The notes under the pieces are model-generated. The model was not told the origin of the DNA and did no database searches. It saw nothing but the letters and a program-made list of their open reading frames with translations. The position numbers and the translations under genes are program-made. Of a stretch of DNA of 64,000 nucleotides, positions 41,801-46,926 are shown piece by piece (position 1 is the stretch's first letter; every line of letters begins with the position of its first letter). This DNA is from Echinometra lucunter (taxonomy: Eukaryota; Echinodermata; Echinoidea; Camarodonta; Echinometridae): NCBI GenBank assembly GCA_029962745.1, contig CM057157.1, positions 32,717,828-32,781,827 on the forward strand, written 5' to 3'.

Positions 41801-44078
41801 GGATGCGCAGGACAAGCAGCATGCGATTGATATTCCAACAAACCCTTGGCTGTAGTGTTTGTTGGTGGGTCATGGAGGATGCCTTTCTTATCGTGTTGGT
41901 TATAAGCTCATTAAAGATGTATATCATTTTTTATGTAAAGTTGTAACTATTGCACAATCATGTATATGGAGGTGCTTATAAATATTCACGATGTCTGAAG
42001 CTCATAAATATTCATGAGTGTCTCACTATACATGATTTGCAATCACTAACCGATAAAAATGTATATTAATTTTTGTATAAAGCTGTAACACACCCCCGAA
42101 AAGAATAAGCCAAAAGGTTCACACCGAGAGCCCTGCTCTATCACATTTCCGAAAATTAGTGTGGCTGCCAGTCACGTGATCACACTGGCGGGAAAGATGC
42201 ATGGCAACTGATAAACACAAAATCAAGCACATGTGCTGGATCAGGTCGTTAGAACAAAGCTGCAACTTTCCTGCAAATGCAATCAGTTCAGGAATGGACT
42301 TGACTGATTCCCAGCACTAATACAATTTTTTTTTCCTCAAAACGGGAAATTTCAGAAATCGGGATGTCCCAATTTTTGGCTGTTTTGAAAGTTGTAAATC
42401 GGAACAATCCCGATAAAATCGGAACGGTTGGCAGGTATGTAGTGGCAATGCGAGTATCCTCAATTTATGGTAGTTATTGAAATACTCTATGAAGGTAGTC
42501 AAATTCTCCAGAGGATGTAGCGATGCCGACAAAATCATCAATGTATCTCTTCAGCAGTATGGGCTTTGGACCTTGGTAGTTTTGCAGTATTTGTTGACGA
42601 AGAACAAATTAATATTCTATCTTACCTTATTTTATATCTTTTTATCTGTTACTACATGTACGTATGCTTGCATTCATTGTTATGGTCATGTAAATAATAA
42701 TTTTCAACAACAACAATAATAATGATAATACACTATAATAATGAAATAACAAATCAATAACAATTATGCTAACGTTACTTACCATTAAGTCACAAAAAGT
42801 ATACTCACAACAAAATTGTCATGTCGTCTTTCACCATGTTTTCAGCTTTTTCTTCAAGTCATCAACAAAATTCGAACAGATTTGGTTAATCTGTTTCACA
42901 AAAGCACAATGCCAATTTATAGGACAAGTCATTTCTTTATTATTTTATCATCTTAAAATTTCATGAATGCCAAAACAATGGAGCTGTTATCTACCTATTA
43001 TCAATAGTGAAGTAGTACTGAAATGCACCTGCAAGGCCTAGCTCCACCTTACAGTATCTTTCTGATGTATCACATTGTGAGTGGGATGCCATCTCCCACT
43101 GGAGCTGGTAGAATTCATTGCGTTTGAATGGTTTCTCTGAACCTGCTGGAGGATGATTGGTGAATACACTCACATTCCTTGCTTGCAGAGATGGGCCTAG
43201 CTGGAAGTGTAGAGTCCATCCTATAAATTGAAGGTTGAAGTTTCATGTTTTTAATCTTTGCTGTCCCAACTGAATGAAAATCACGGAACTCCTTACAATT
43301 AAAAAAATTCCTGACTTTGCTGAAAACCCTATCATTCCTGATTTAAAAGACAATATAGACCAGGGTAAAAAATACCCGGAGGCGACAGGTGGTTTTGCCC
43401 TCGGCAGAGCTCAAATAGCTCCCTTTAATCCCAATTCATTGGGGCGACCAGTTGCTTCAGAGTCACCCTCGCCTCAGCTCCAAAAATAAGCAATAAATTC
43501 ACAAATTGTGATCTAGGAGCAGCAGAACATTTCTTGAAACAACACACATTAACCCATCATACTTACTCTCAATTAAGCATACTCTCAAGGAGAAAATTGG
43601 GATGTCAGCAATTAAAATTCAACATAGCACCCTTGGGCTTAGAAACATCTCTGTAAAGTTGTCCACAGGAGCTATATTTTCAGAAAATAGCTCTTGTGGA
43701 AAAAAATTATTTCTGACCCTGATGTGGATCTCCATGTACATGTAGCTAAAGGAGCAGCATTCCTTCCATTGACAACAAAGTAAAGTTATTAAACACAAAA
43801 ATACTACTATTGCAATTTATAATGCCACCATCATTTGAAAGGTGCAGAACTCCTTGTTCTCACTCTTTATGGAATGTAAAGAATACAATATTCTCAATTT
43901 ACCTCCATAAAGTAATTTTTTATATAAAAAAAACCCTACAAGGAATAATTTTTTTCCCTCCATTCTTACCTTTTTTGAGTCTGTAGAGAGTTGTGTTTTT
44001 ATGTTCACCTTCATTCAAGATCATCTGCCTGATCTGATTGGCCATGATGATAGTTGACCCCTGGCTCAAAAGGTCAAT
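276..44078 (-). CDS. AGL: Glycogen debranching enzyme gene (AGL), 23 coding exons, 3' end off the window
   Basis: Bifunctional cytosolic enzyme of glycogen breakdown: a 4-alpha-glucanotransferase moves a maltotriosyl stub from a limit-dextrin branch and an amylo-alpha-1,6-glucosidase removes the remaining glucose. The exons listed separately join on the minus strand with GT-AG borders and consistent phase at all 22 junctions, giving 4161 nt or 1387 codons. Domain order matches animal AGL: N-terminal domain (about 1-110), GH13-type transferase domain (about 115-640 and beyond), central domain (about 720-985), glucosidase domain (from about 1030). Human AGL is about 1532 residues, so roughly 145 C-terminal residues lie left of position 1. 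Asp533, Glu562 and Asp634 match the transferase catalytic residues of the family. No stop or frameshift interrupts the exons, so the gene looks functional. Promoter and any non-coding first exon were not identified. Confidence 0.97.
479..1600. other. AGL intron between exons 22 and 23, non-array part
   Basis: Holds a two-copy tandem repeat of about 90 bp (roughly 640-800, marked by CTGAACTGAACATTCTGAG) and a dispersed repeat at about 1250-1400 whose end resembles the AACCCGAAA-ATAATGC family seen at 17.8 and 38.4 kb. The remainder shows nothing I recognise. Confidence 0.6.
1601..1988. repeat. 43-bp tandem array made from exon 22 end plus splice donor
   Basis: Nine units precede the true exon 22 boundary, with the GTAGGT donor word on the minus strand recurring at near-constant 43-bp spacing (unit starts near 1601, 1639, 1681, 1724, 1767, 1810, 1853, 1896, 1939, then the real site at 1982). 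Each unit is the last 27 nt of exon 22 plus the first 16 nt of the intron, with one to three differences from the real exon. The leftmost two units are degenerate. Confidence 0.92.
1989..2101 (-). CDS. AGL: AGL coding exon 22, source of the 43-bp array
   Basis: Residues 1282-1320. [20 protein letters not shown] and [12 protein letters not shown] match human [20 protein letters not shown] and FPYHEVTVKRHG. Acceptor TCTGTAG, donor GTAGGT, ends in phase 1. Its final 27 nt and first 16 intronic nt are the unit of a tandem array downstream; this copy is the real one because only it continues upstream into the conserved coding sequence. Confidence 0.97.
2102..4534. other. AGL intron between exons 21 and 22
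   Basis: Contains a 58-bp tandem array (about 2430-2662, four copies, marked by CACCCCAATGGTGTCAG) and at about 4010-4440 several imperfect copies of a dispersed repeat with CCTACCTCAAAGGTAC and TTGACCTTTGACC words, also seen at 40.1-40.4 kb. The rest is unremarkable intron. Confidence 0.65.
4535..4670 (-). CDS. AGL: AGL coding exon 21, glucosidase site region
   Basis: Residues 1237-1282. [17 protein letters not shown] and [20 protein letters not shown] match human FNITAGVDEETGFVYGG and [20 protein letters not shown]. The Asp in GVD lies in a conserved segment likely to contribute to the glucosidase active site (inference). Acceptor CATATAG, donor GTAAGA; ends in CG, completed to Arg by exon 22. 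Confidence 0.97.
4671..6450. other. AGL intron between exons 20 and 21
   Basis: Contains ATC/CAT trinucleotide tracts (about 4870-4980, 6050-6130 and 6300-6440), the last reaching to within about 30 bp of the exon 20 donor. Open stretches in this interval have no recognisable protein similarity. Nothing else seen. Confidence 0.6.
6451..6562 (-). CDS. AGL: AGL coding exon 20
   Basis: Residues 1200-1237. [18 protein letters not shown] and [14 protein letters not shown] match human [18 protein letters not shown] and FRERNAGPQIDRNM. Acceptor ATCATAG, donor GTATAT, phase 0 to phase 1. Confidence 0.97.
6786..8213. mobile_element. Terminal-inverted-repeat element carrying a 41-bp minisatellite
   Basis: The left end reads TGTGACCCTTCACCACAAAA and the right end is the approximate inverse (GGTGTGGGGTCACA). 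The same ends bound a 659-bp element at 18242-18900 and a worn copy around 9.74-10.70 kb, so this is a dispersed non-autonomous family. No transposase is encoded. Most of this copy's length is the internal array at 7118-7945. Confidence 0.65.
7118..7945. repeat. 41-bp minisatellite, about 20 copies
   Basis: Unit marked by CAATTTGAATGCCAGGCAGT and GCATATGTTTTTAGTTG, period 41 bp, with scattered single-base variants (GCACATG, GCCAAGC, ATTGGAATG). It is internal to the terminal-inverted-repeat element around it. No spacers of unique sequence, so not a CRISPR array. Confidence 0.95.
8524..8749 (-). CDS. AGL: AGL coding exon 19
   Basis: Residues 1124-1199. [36 protein letters not shown] and [15 protein letters not shown] match human [36 protein letters not shown] and KCPVSRMYPTDD. 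Acceptor ATCTAG, donor GTGAGT. The intron to exon 18 has a GA microsatellite (about 8765-8800) and nothing else recognised. Confidence 0.98.
9090..9368 (-). CDS. AGL: AGL coding exon 18, start of glucosidase domain
   Basis: Residues 1031-1124. [31 protein letters not shown] and [11 protein letters not shown] match human SLGSVQLCG and [20 protein letters not shown], the most recognisable signature of the GH133 (GDE_C) domain. Acceptor TATATAG, donor GTAAGTAC, phase 2 at both ends. Confidence 0.99.
9647..9676 (+). repeat. Short telomere-like CCCTAA tract
   Basis: Four tandem copies of AACCCT, one with a variant base (AACCCTAATCCTAACCCTAA). It is interstitial, inside an AGL intron, and next to an AG-rich stretch. 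It may be chance or a relic of end repair. Confidence 0.6.
9851..10185. mobile_element. 335-bp MITE
   Basis: Ends are inverted repeats: AGGTGCGTTCAGATATGATG on the left and the near-complement CATCATATCTGAACGTACCT on the right, flanked by TTA/TA. No coding capacity. It sits inside a worn copy of the TGTGACC-CACCACAAAA family, so it is a nested insertion. Confidence 0.75.
10664..11076. repeat. 59-bp array, about 7 copies, containing a transposon end
   Basis: Unit marked by CGATTATCGGTCGTTTGTGG and TGGAGGATCACATAAGTAG, period 59 bp, nearly identical between copies. The first half resembles the right end of the TGTGACC-CACCACAAAA element family (compare 8190-8213), so a transposon terminus plus flank seems to have been amplified. 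Confidence 0.9.
11339..12044. mobile_element. TTAA-flanked inverted-repeat element, copy 1
   Basis: Left end TTAACCCTAATCAGGCTGGG, right end near-inverse CATCCTTTTCAGGG. The interior matches 25436-26692 over most of its length (shared TTCTTATGTAT runs, GAAATCACGTTTTTGAG, GCGTACCCGGACGTC). No protein similarity. The TTAA border suggests a piggyBac-type non-autonomous element (inference). Confidence 0.75.
12102..12180 (+). other. Exon-like open segment, unidentified
   Basis: Between an acceptor-like CACATAG and a donor-like GTAAATAC lies an open 79-bp segment reading [20 protein letters not shown] and KAYQEI on the plus strand. Its composition looks coding, but I recognise no family and found no partner exon; the open frame at 13.41 kb that might have joined it is the shadow of AGL exon 17. 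It lies just after a TTAA element. It could be a captured exon fragment or chance. Confidence 0.25.
12243..12930. repeat. 40-bp minisatellite, about 17 copies
   Basis: Unit marked by CAGACTTTACCCCACAATGA and CTGGGTTATTCTGGAGGTAG, period 40 bp. Variants are grouped: units with GATAATGAC or GCCACAATGA sit next to each other, as expected if blocks of units were duplicated together. Confidence 0.95.
13480..13613 (-). CDS. AGL: AGL coding exon 17
   Basis: Residues 987-1031. [20 protein letters not shown] and LDLAWKTMS match human [20 protein letters not shown] and LDTAWKQMS. Acceptor CTTTCAG, donor GTAAGG; phase 0 start, ends in TC completed to Ser by exon 18. The opposite strand is open for 78 codons here, but that is only the shadow of this exon. 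Confidence 0.97.
13614..15939. other. AGL intron between exons 16 and 17
   Basis: Contains a two-copy tandem repeat of about 61 bp (14252-14368, marked by CAGCAGAGTGCAGGAATG and GACTGATCAATATACATAG). Otherwise AT-rich sequence in which I see no gene or mobile element. Confidence 0.6.
15940..16073 (-). CDS. AGL: AGL coding exon 16
   Basis: Residues 942-986. [19 protein letters not shown] and [15 protein letters not shown] match human LMSVLAEIRPKNDLGHPFC and LRSGDWMIDYVSNRL. Acceptor TTATAG, donor GTATGA, ends in phase 0. Confidence 0.97.
16324..16589 (-). CDS. AGL: AGL coding exon 15
   Basis: Residues 853-942. [20 protein letters not shown] and [15 protein letters not shown] match human [20 protein letters not shown] and YDIPNWSALKYAGLQ. 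Acceptor TTAACAG, donor GTATAA. The intron to exon 16 (16074-16323) is 250 bp with no recognisable feature. Confidence 0.97.
16919..17153 (-). CDS. AGL: AGL coding exon 14
   Basis: Residues 775-853 of the central domain. [15 protein letters not shown] and [11 protein letters not shown] align with human KIEEVVLEARTIERN and FENLSPGSVIIF; the middle is divergent, as in other species. Acceptor TACCAG, donor GTAAGTAC, ends in phase 2. The short intron to exon 15 (16590-16918) holds nothing notable. Confidence 0.94.
17556..18240. repeat. Degenerate inverted minisatellite and dispersed hairpin-ended repeat
   Basis: Short degenerate words such as GGTTCGTTATTCTGAA and GGTTCATTCATCGGAAAATG recur in one direction up to about 17.96 kb and in reverse orientation after about 18.0 kb (TTTTCGGATTAACGAACC). 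Inside lies a copy of the dispersed repeat ending CCGAAATCATAATGCCTCC, followed by a complementary GGAGGCAT that can fold back (17.80-17.85 kb). Confidence 0.65.
18242..18900. mobile_element. 659-bp TGTGACC-end inverted-repeat element
   Basis: Left end TGTGACCAGGCACCACAAAA, right end near-inverse TTTTGTGATGCCGGGTCACA. Same family as 6786-8213 but without the minisatellite. No coding capacity beyond short chance frames. Confidence 0.7.
19046..19196 (-). CDS. AGL: AGL coding exon 13
   Basis: Residues 725-775. [27 protein letters not shown] and LCIPG match human [27 protein letters not shown] and MCIPG. Acceptor TTGTCAG, donor GTAACA, ends in phase 1; exon 14 completes the Gly codon. Confidence 0.97.
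19197..24183. other. AGL intron between exons 12 and 13
   Basis: Contains a two-copy tandem repeat of about 91 bp at 19610-19790 (marked by CATTTCCATCTG and GCAAGAGATGGGATGTG), another loose two-copy repeat at 20570-20768 (marked by AATCTTCAAATTGGCG), a GA tract at about 21640-21676, a GC-richer patch at 22880-22975, and a two-copy repeat of about 124 bp at 23270-23520 (CCCCACCCCAGTTTAAACGAG). A 94-codon open frame at 22505-22789 has no recognisable similarity. No gene called. Confidence 0.6.
24050..24138. repeat. Partial copy of AGL exon 12 end with splice donor
   Basis: The plus-strand segment 24082-24107 (ending CCCTGATCACCTAGA) is identical to the 3' end of exon 12; the homology continues with a deletion to about 24134. 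The flanking TTTTCACRCACCAT-type sequence is also duplicated, so an 85-95 bp unit is tandemly repeated. On the minus strand the copy reads into a donor (CACAG then GTACTG). Confidence 0.85.
24184..24333 (-). CDS. AGL: AGL coding exon 12
   Basis: Residues 675-724, 50 codons in phase 0. [32 protein letters not shown] and GYTQ align with human [27 protein letters not shown] and GFIQ. Acceptor TATACAG, donor GTAAGATAC. A shortened copy of its 3' end with a donor lies downstream at 24082-24134. Confidence 0.96.
24853..25038. repeat. Partial copy of AGL exon 11 end with splice donor
   Basis: A unit of about 118 bp is repeated: 24922-24985 matches the last 60 or so bases of exon 11 plus the donor GTATAACCAG, and the intronic GAAGAGTGTAAGTAAGCTAG is present twice (near 24880 and 24991). 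The copy stays open in the exon 11 frame with a few substitutions ([13 protein letters not shown] versus [13 protein letters not shown]). Confidence 0.88.
25039..25140 (-). CDS. AGL: AGL coding exon 11
   Basis: Residues 641-674, 34 codons in phase 0. [19 protein letters not shown] and [13 protein letters not shown] match human HRSAYDALPSTTIVSMACC and [13 protein letters not shown]. Acceptor ACACAG, donor GTATAA. The last 60 or so bases and the donor are duplicated downstream at about 24922-24985. Confidence 0.95.
25436..26692. mobile_element. TTAA-flanked inverted-repeat element, copy 2, with nested MITE
   Basis: Left end TTAACCCTAACCAGGCTGGG, right end CCCAGCCTTTTTAGGGTTAA, a near-perfect inversion, bounded by TTAA on both sides. 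It matches 11339-12044 apart from a 471-bp MITE inserted inside it (25929-26399). Poly-G (about 25485-25520) and poly-T (about 25849-25865) tracts are internal. No transposase. Confidence 0.8.
25929..26399. mobile_element. 471-bp TTAA MITE, copy A
   Basis: Ends TTAAAGGCATTGGCTAAC and, inverted, TTAAAGGTATTGGTTAAC. TTAA borders both ends. A second copy in opposite orientation lies at 56720-57213. No coding capacity. The related element at 11339-12044 shows the corresponding site without the insertion. Confidence 0.88.
27841..28005. repeat. 60-bp tandem units carrying exon 10 donor
   Basis: Two full extra units (27841-27900, 27901-27960) precede the unit joined to exon 10 (27961-28020). Each carries, on the minus strand, the last nine exon bases CCAGTTCAG followed by a GTATTA or GTAATA donor. 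The period is exactly 60 bp, so reading frame is kept through all copies. Confidence 0.95.
28006..28169 (-). CDS. AGL: AGL coding exon 10, carries catalytic Asp634
   Basis: Residues 586-640. [35 protein letters not shown] and SPVQ match human AGL. Asp634 in THDN corresponds to the third catalytic acid of the transferase site (human Asp627). Acceptor CATCAG, donor GTATTA. The first donor (at 28005) is chosen because the family alignment ends there and exon 11 continues in phase 0; two further donors occur in the 60-bp copies just downstream. Confidence 0.96.
28691..28814 (-). CDS. AGL: AGL coding exon 9, carries acid/base Glu562
   Basis: Residues 545-586. [19 protein letters not shown] and [11 protein letters not shown] match human NLYVVAELFTGSEDLDN and [11 protein letters not shown]. 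Glu562 corresponds to the general acid/base of the transferase site (human Glu555). Acceptor GTGCAG, donor GTGAGT, ends in phase 1. A short CA microsatellite (about 28653-28670) follows in the intron; the rest of the introns on either side is unremarkable. Confidence 0.97.
29080..29345. repeat. 66-bp intronic tandem repeat, about 4 copies
   Basis: Unit marked by CATCACATCATCTTGGTTTT and GAACCCTTATTCCACTTC. One unit lacks an internal piece (TAACTATAAATGTA). It lies in the intron between exons 8 and 9 and does not include exon sequence. Confidence 0.9.
29455..29553. repeat. Two partial copies of AGL exon 8 end with splice donors
   Basis: Segment 29458-29499 (GGATTACTGTGACAGTTAT then CCAACACCATGAAAC) and segment 29508-29545 (AAGCAATATGGATATCAATA then CAACACCATGAAA) both match the 3' end of exon 8 at 29554-29612. 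The second carries a deletion of about 20 bp and a donor-like GTAAGA on the minus strand. Confidence 0.8.
29554..29733 (-). CDS. AGL: AGL coding exon 8, carries transferase nucleophile Asp533
   Basis: Residues 485-544, 60 codons in phase 0 at both ends. [19 protein letters not shown] and [16 protein letters not shown] are near-identical to human AGL. Asp533 in RIDNCH corresponds to the catalytic nucleophile of the transferase site (human Asp526). Acceptor TTCTAG, donor GTAAGATATC. Partial copies of its 3' end with donors lie just downstream at about 29455-29553. Confidence 0.98.
31060..31385 (+). pseudogene. LINE 3'-end fragment
   Basis: The plus strand reads [16 protein letters not shown] at about 31095-31140, typical of the C-terminal tail of CR1/L2-type reverse transcriptase ORFs, then a tail with GAAACATTCGTATTAAGAGC and CTATACAGATGTTA before an ATT-rich run, a common LINE 3' end. 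Frames are broken; an old, 5'-truncated relic. Confidence 0.55.
31477..32721. repeat. Multiple copies of AGL exon 7 end alternating with ATTC microsatellites
   Basis: About 99 nt of the 3' part of exon 7 plus its donor recur at 31691-31789, 31985-32081, 32110-32208 and 32441-32540, with a decayed fifth copy at about 31504-31600. Spacers are runs of ATTC/ATCC of variable length, giving spacings of 294, 125, 330 and 282 bp. Copy 2 has a one-base deletion and copy 4 has lost the donor GT context (CATAAC instead of CATAC on the plus strand). The His/Ser/Phe-rich open frames here come from the microsatellites. Confidence 0.94.
32722..32866 (-). CDS. AGL: AGL coding exon 7, the source of the partial exon copies
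   Basis: Residues about 436-484. [20 protein letters not shown] matches human [15 protein letters not shown]. Acceptor at 32867 (TGAAAG), donor GTATGAATG, 145 nt, phase 2 to phase 0. This is the only complete version: about 99 nt of its 3' end plus the donor recur four times, and once more in decayed form, in the downstream intron. The full copy is chosen because only it reaches the acceptor with correct phase. Confidence 0.96.
33038..33383. mobile_element. Short MITE-like element
   Basis: Left end GGCTTGTTCACATATGAAAC then AGCAAACCCC; right end GGGGTTTGCCGC then TGAATTAGCC, an imperfect inversion. Similar ends occur at about 38664-38700 (GTTCAGATATGAAAAGGAAA) and 40670-40715 (GGGGGTTTGCTGCGGGG), so it is a dispersed family. 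Confidence 0.55.
33400..34640. repeat. CAT/CTT-rich compound satellite
   Basis: A 1.2-kb tract of CATCATCTTCATCCTCATCA, AACATCATCTTAACATCATC and similar words. Higher-order blocks of roughly 75-160 bp recur, so it grew by block duplication and not only by single-triplet slippage. It fills most of the intron between exons 6 and 7. Confidence 0.95.
34784..34996 (-). CDS. AGL: AGL coding exon 6
   Basis: Residues about 365-436. It contains [17 protein letters not shown] and [18 protein letters not shown], matching the human segments AIEECCNWFHKRMEELN and GHGPKLGPVTRKHPLVT. Acceptor TTTTAG, donor GTAAGTAT, ends in phase 2. The intron between it and exon 7 contains the CAT/CTT satellite (33400-34640) and a short inverted-repeat element. 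Confidence 0.95.
35962..36091 (-). CDS. AGL: AGL coding exon 5
   Basis: Residues about 322-365. [20 protein letters not shown] matches human LTIIQDPEYRRFGCTVDM, a family signature. Acceptor GACCAG, donor GTGAGT; begins with 2 nt and ends with AG, completed to Arg by exon 6. The introns 34997-35961 and 36092-36484 hold nothing I recognise. Confidence 0.96.
36485..36593 (-). CDS. AGL: AGL coding exon 4
   Basis: Residues about 286-322: [19 protein letters not shown] and [16 protein letters not shown] align with human [30 protein letters not shown]. Acceptor ACACAG, donor GTAAGT, phase 0 start and phase 1 end. The intron upstream of it (36594-40848) contains the 73-bp minisatellite. Confidence 0.95.
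36798..38258. repeat. 73-bp minisatellite, about 20 copies
   Basis: Unit marked by ATAGTGATACATAACTAGCA, AGTTCATAACTCAAATGATC and CAGACATTGTGTTAACACA, 73 bp, almost identical between copies; the main variant is ATAACTC versus ATATCTC. It is an amplified internal piece of a dispersed repeat whose right end (38259-38490) carries CATAATGCCTCCAGCACC and a complementary fold-back. Confidence 0.96.
38490..40848. other. Remainder of AGL intron between exons 3 and 4
   Basis: Holds MITE-like ends at about 38664 and 40715, possibly the two ends of one interrupted element, and dispersed TTGACCTTTGACC-type repeat sequence at 40130-40450 shared with 4.0-4.4 kb. Open frames at 39145-39447 and 39722-39922 have no recognisable similarity and are not called genes. 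Confidence 0.5.
40849..41401 (-). CDS. AGL: AGL coding exon 3 (largest in window)
   Basis: Residues about 101-285, start of the GH13-like transferase barrel. Visible family motifs include [43 protein letters not shown] and the conserved barrel region DVVWNHT, followed by [17 protein letters not shown]. 553 nt, starts in phase 2 with one base and ends in phase 0 before GTAAGTAA. The large exon, about three fused human exons long, suggests intron loss or an ancestral state relative to vertebrates (inference). Confidence 0.97.
41402..42994. other. AGL intron between exons 2 and 3
   Basis: AT-rich intron. I see short repeated phrases around AAATATTCACGATGTC (41980-42060), but no gene, structured RNA or bounded element. 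Confidence 0.5.
42995..43220 (-). CDS. AGL: AGL coding exon 2
   Basis: Residues about 26-101 of the N-terminal domain. It carries [17 protein letters not shown] and [13 protein letters not shown], matching FRLGPTLQGKAVTVYTN and SGSFQYYF in human AGL. Acceptor TTATAG, donor GTAGAT; starts with 2 nt completing a Gly codon and ends with AG, completed to Ser by exon 3. The introns on both sides (41402-42994 and 43221-43969) show no recognisable element. Confidence 0.95.
43970..44078 (-). CDS. AGL: AGL coding exon 1 with likely start codon
   Basis: The likely initiator ATG is at 44045-44043 and opens [12 protein letters not shown], which aligns with the animal AGL N-terminus (MGHSKQIRILLLNE in human). 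Coding part 43970-44045 is 76 nt and ends in phase 1 before GTAAGAATG. The exon extends upstream to an acceptor (TCTGTAG) at 44079, leaving 33 nt of leader. That leader has no in-frame stop, so an upstream exon could supply an earlier start; the alignment favours the ATG given here. Confidence 0.85.
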
Positions 44079-45190
44079 CTACAGAAGAAAAAAATATGAA
44101 GATATGAAGAGAGTGACTAAGAGAATTATTGAAAAGGCTAATTTTAGTAAGTAAAAAAGATGGTAATGCTATGGAGATATACAGTGCCTAATACACCAAA
44201 CCTAATCTGAAGTATAAATAGAATACAGATAGTAGTTAATTGTCCAGGCATTACAACATTACTGGTATGTGATGGTTACTGAGCTCAGGGAATCTTAAAA
44301 AGCTAGACATCAACTGAAGCAAGTAATGAATGAAATAACGTAGAGGTATAAAGAAAGAACAATAAAATTTAATTGAAAAGGGGGAAAAGGGGGAGAATGT
44401 GGGAATGAATTTACAAAATACTGAGAGAGAGAGAGAGAGAGCATAAAATCATTGGAGACTTTAAAAAGATGATATGATCATAATAACTGGGGTTTTTTTT
44501 AACTTTTCTTTCAACAAATCAATATGAAGAGTATTCCAAAATTTAGATCCTTCAAAAACAAATGTATTGTACAGAAAGAGTTCTCCAATGAGGTATTAGT
44601 GAAATTCATCTGACTGCTTTTGGGGTATTGTGTGAATCTTAAGAAATGCATCATGAATAAAGTAGTATACCACAATTGTAAACAAACATAAACTGAACTT
44701 GACAAAATGAATATACATGTAAATCTCTAATTTTCAGGAGTTATTTAAAAAACATAGAGGGTCAGCATGGGAAGGTATGGGGAAATACATGTAACTCAAA
44801 TAACTTTCTTTATGCAATATTATTACTCTTTAAACCATGTTTGATGTGTAATTCCTAGCATTCCGGATCAAAAGCCAAGATGCAAAAGTGGAACATTAAG
44901 GAGTTGCTATGGGCTTATGTCGAAAGGGTGTGTGCGTGGAGCGGGATGGGAGTGGGGAGAGAACGGGGATGGCCGCACCCTTTCGAGAGAAGCCGCCCCC
45001 CCCCCCCCCCCCCGGTTGTCTCGAAAGGGTGGGTTGCATGAGGGGAGTGAAATTAATGCACCCATTCGTTGAAACCAGGGGGGCTTGTCTCAAAAGGGTG
45101 TGTTGAGTAGTCTGTTTTTTTGTTTATGTAAGTAAAAAAATTTTTAAAAAAAAGAAGAAAAAAATAGGAAAGGAGATAGGCGGTTGGCTA
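44079..45190. other. Region upstream of AGL exon 1
   Basis: Intron or upstream region. It contains a GA tract at about 44424-44440 and a poly-C tract at 44996-45013. No exon joining in frame with exon 1, no TATA-initiator arrangement and no CpG-rich promoter could be supported. Confidence 0.4.
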
Positions 45191-45214
45191 TCACCTGATG
45201 GGGGGGGGGGGGCC

Positions 45215-45810
45215 AACGATCCCCAAAATATACACGAGGAAAAGAATTCCCCTTTTCTGTCTGCTAGAATATTATGGTGGGATGTATAAAACGGGAGAAA
45301 TGTATGCCCCACACCCCCCCAAAGAAAAAGAAAAAAAAGGGAATAGGTATTTTGTTCATGAGTATTCTTACACTAAAGAACGCAGAAGCAATCTTATGAA
45401 GCCGCACACACACCCTCACTTGCAAATATCTTCCTTCAGTTTCTTACTGTCGCAAATTAAAGATGTGCATGAGGCAGATTTCATAATGGAATGCGCATTT
45501 CCAAAGGACAGATGAGGCAGAATAGAAAGTCATATTTCCAGTTTATTTGAATTCAACATGGAGGGAGGGACAACAACATGTGCACTTCAAGCAATCAAGC
45601 AATCACAAACAAATTAGACAAAAAGTTTCTGCGTTCTTGAGTGCAAGAATACTCATAAACAAAATGCCTATTCACTTTTCTTGGGGGGGGGGGGGTGTGG
45701 GGCACACATTTCTCCCGTTTTATGCATCACACCATAATATTCTAGCAGACAGAAAAGGGGGAATTCTTTCCCACATATATATTTTGGGGATCCTTTGACC
45801 AGCCGCGGAT
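45215..45810. mobile_element. Inverted-repeat element with arms of about 180 bp
   Basis: 45225-45395 (GATCCCCAAAATATA, then CTGTCTGCTAGAATATTAT) is matched in reverse by 45620-45790 (ATAATATTCTAGCAGACAG, then TATATTTTGGGGATC). The 220-bp centre is unrelated. Poly-G tracts and a GCGGATCCAGG word at the right edge resemble another dispersed repeat (also at 61.39 kb). Confidence 0.7.
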
Positions 45811-46764
45811 CCAGGATTTGATGAGGGGGGGGGGGGGGCATGGCCATGGAAGATTTTGTTTGTAATCTAGCGACTAAAAAAAAAAAGAAAAGGTTGTACA
45901 TTACATTTCCCATTTCGGCGTTCTTCTTTTTTTTTTGGGGGGGGGAGGCCTTTCTTTTACAATGGGGGCCGAGGTACCCAAAATGGTCAAAAATGGGCTG
46001 AAAATAAAAATTTTTTGAATCACTCTCTTTCTCCTTTCCTCACCCTCTTCCAATCACTCTCCCCCCCCCCCCCCCCCCTCTCTCTCTCTCATTTTCTGGC
46101 CCTATTCCAATCCCTCTCTACATGTATCTCCCTCTCTCGGAGTCCTTTCTTCACCCTCTTGCAATCCCTCCCTTTCCCTTTTTCTTTCATCTTTTACCTA
46201 CTCCTCCTACCTTCCATTTTTTTTTACTTACACCACCATGTGTGCTAAGCCTGTGAGATGACATCATCGTTGATCAAAACCAGCATTCACAATTAATTCC
46301 TACATGTAATGCCAATGGAACGAAAGTCCACATCAAATGCAGCAGTACCAATGTAAATTTCAATACGGTCAGGTAAAGCTTGGAATATTGAAATAAACTA
46401 CCCCCGGTACTTGGAACCTGAGTTATGATGCTGCATAAGCATTGTGTCAGGTAAAGCTTGGAATATTGAAATAAACTACCCCCGGTACTTGGAACCTGAG
46501 TTATGATGCTGCATAAGCATTGCGTACACCTACATGTACACCTACATGTACACGTAGATACACTGCATGCATTAAAAAAAAAAAAAAAAAAAACTGCAGA
46601 CACAATCAATTATCTAGTGTCATGCATTCACATGCACATAGACTTTTGATATTTTGTCTTCTTTCCAAAGCAATTGATCAGGAGGCAGCAGTAGTCAAAT
46701 GGACAAATCACTCAGTAACTGGTACACATGTATTCCACTTTAATTCTTTCAACTGTAAAGGTCC
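45811..46764. other. Poly-purine/pyrimidine stretch and 82-bp duplication
   Basis: Contains CT-rich runs (46020-46200) and a two-copy tandem duplication of about 82 bp at 46368-46524, marked by GGTAAAGCTTGGAATATTGA and CTACCCCCGGTACTTGG. No gene seen. Confidence 0.6.
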
Positions 46765-46926
46765 TATAACCCATTCCACTTTGGAAATAGACTTTCCATC
46801 AAAGTCTAAAATTTTGTTCAATATTTCAATGTTTTTGCAGTCTAATTTTAGCCATTTTACGGAGGTGGATGGACAGAAATCCATTTAAGAAATAGAAAAA
46901 TAGTACACAAGTTCGGTGGATTTCAC

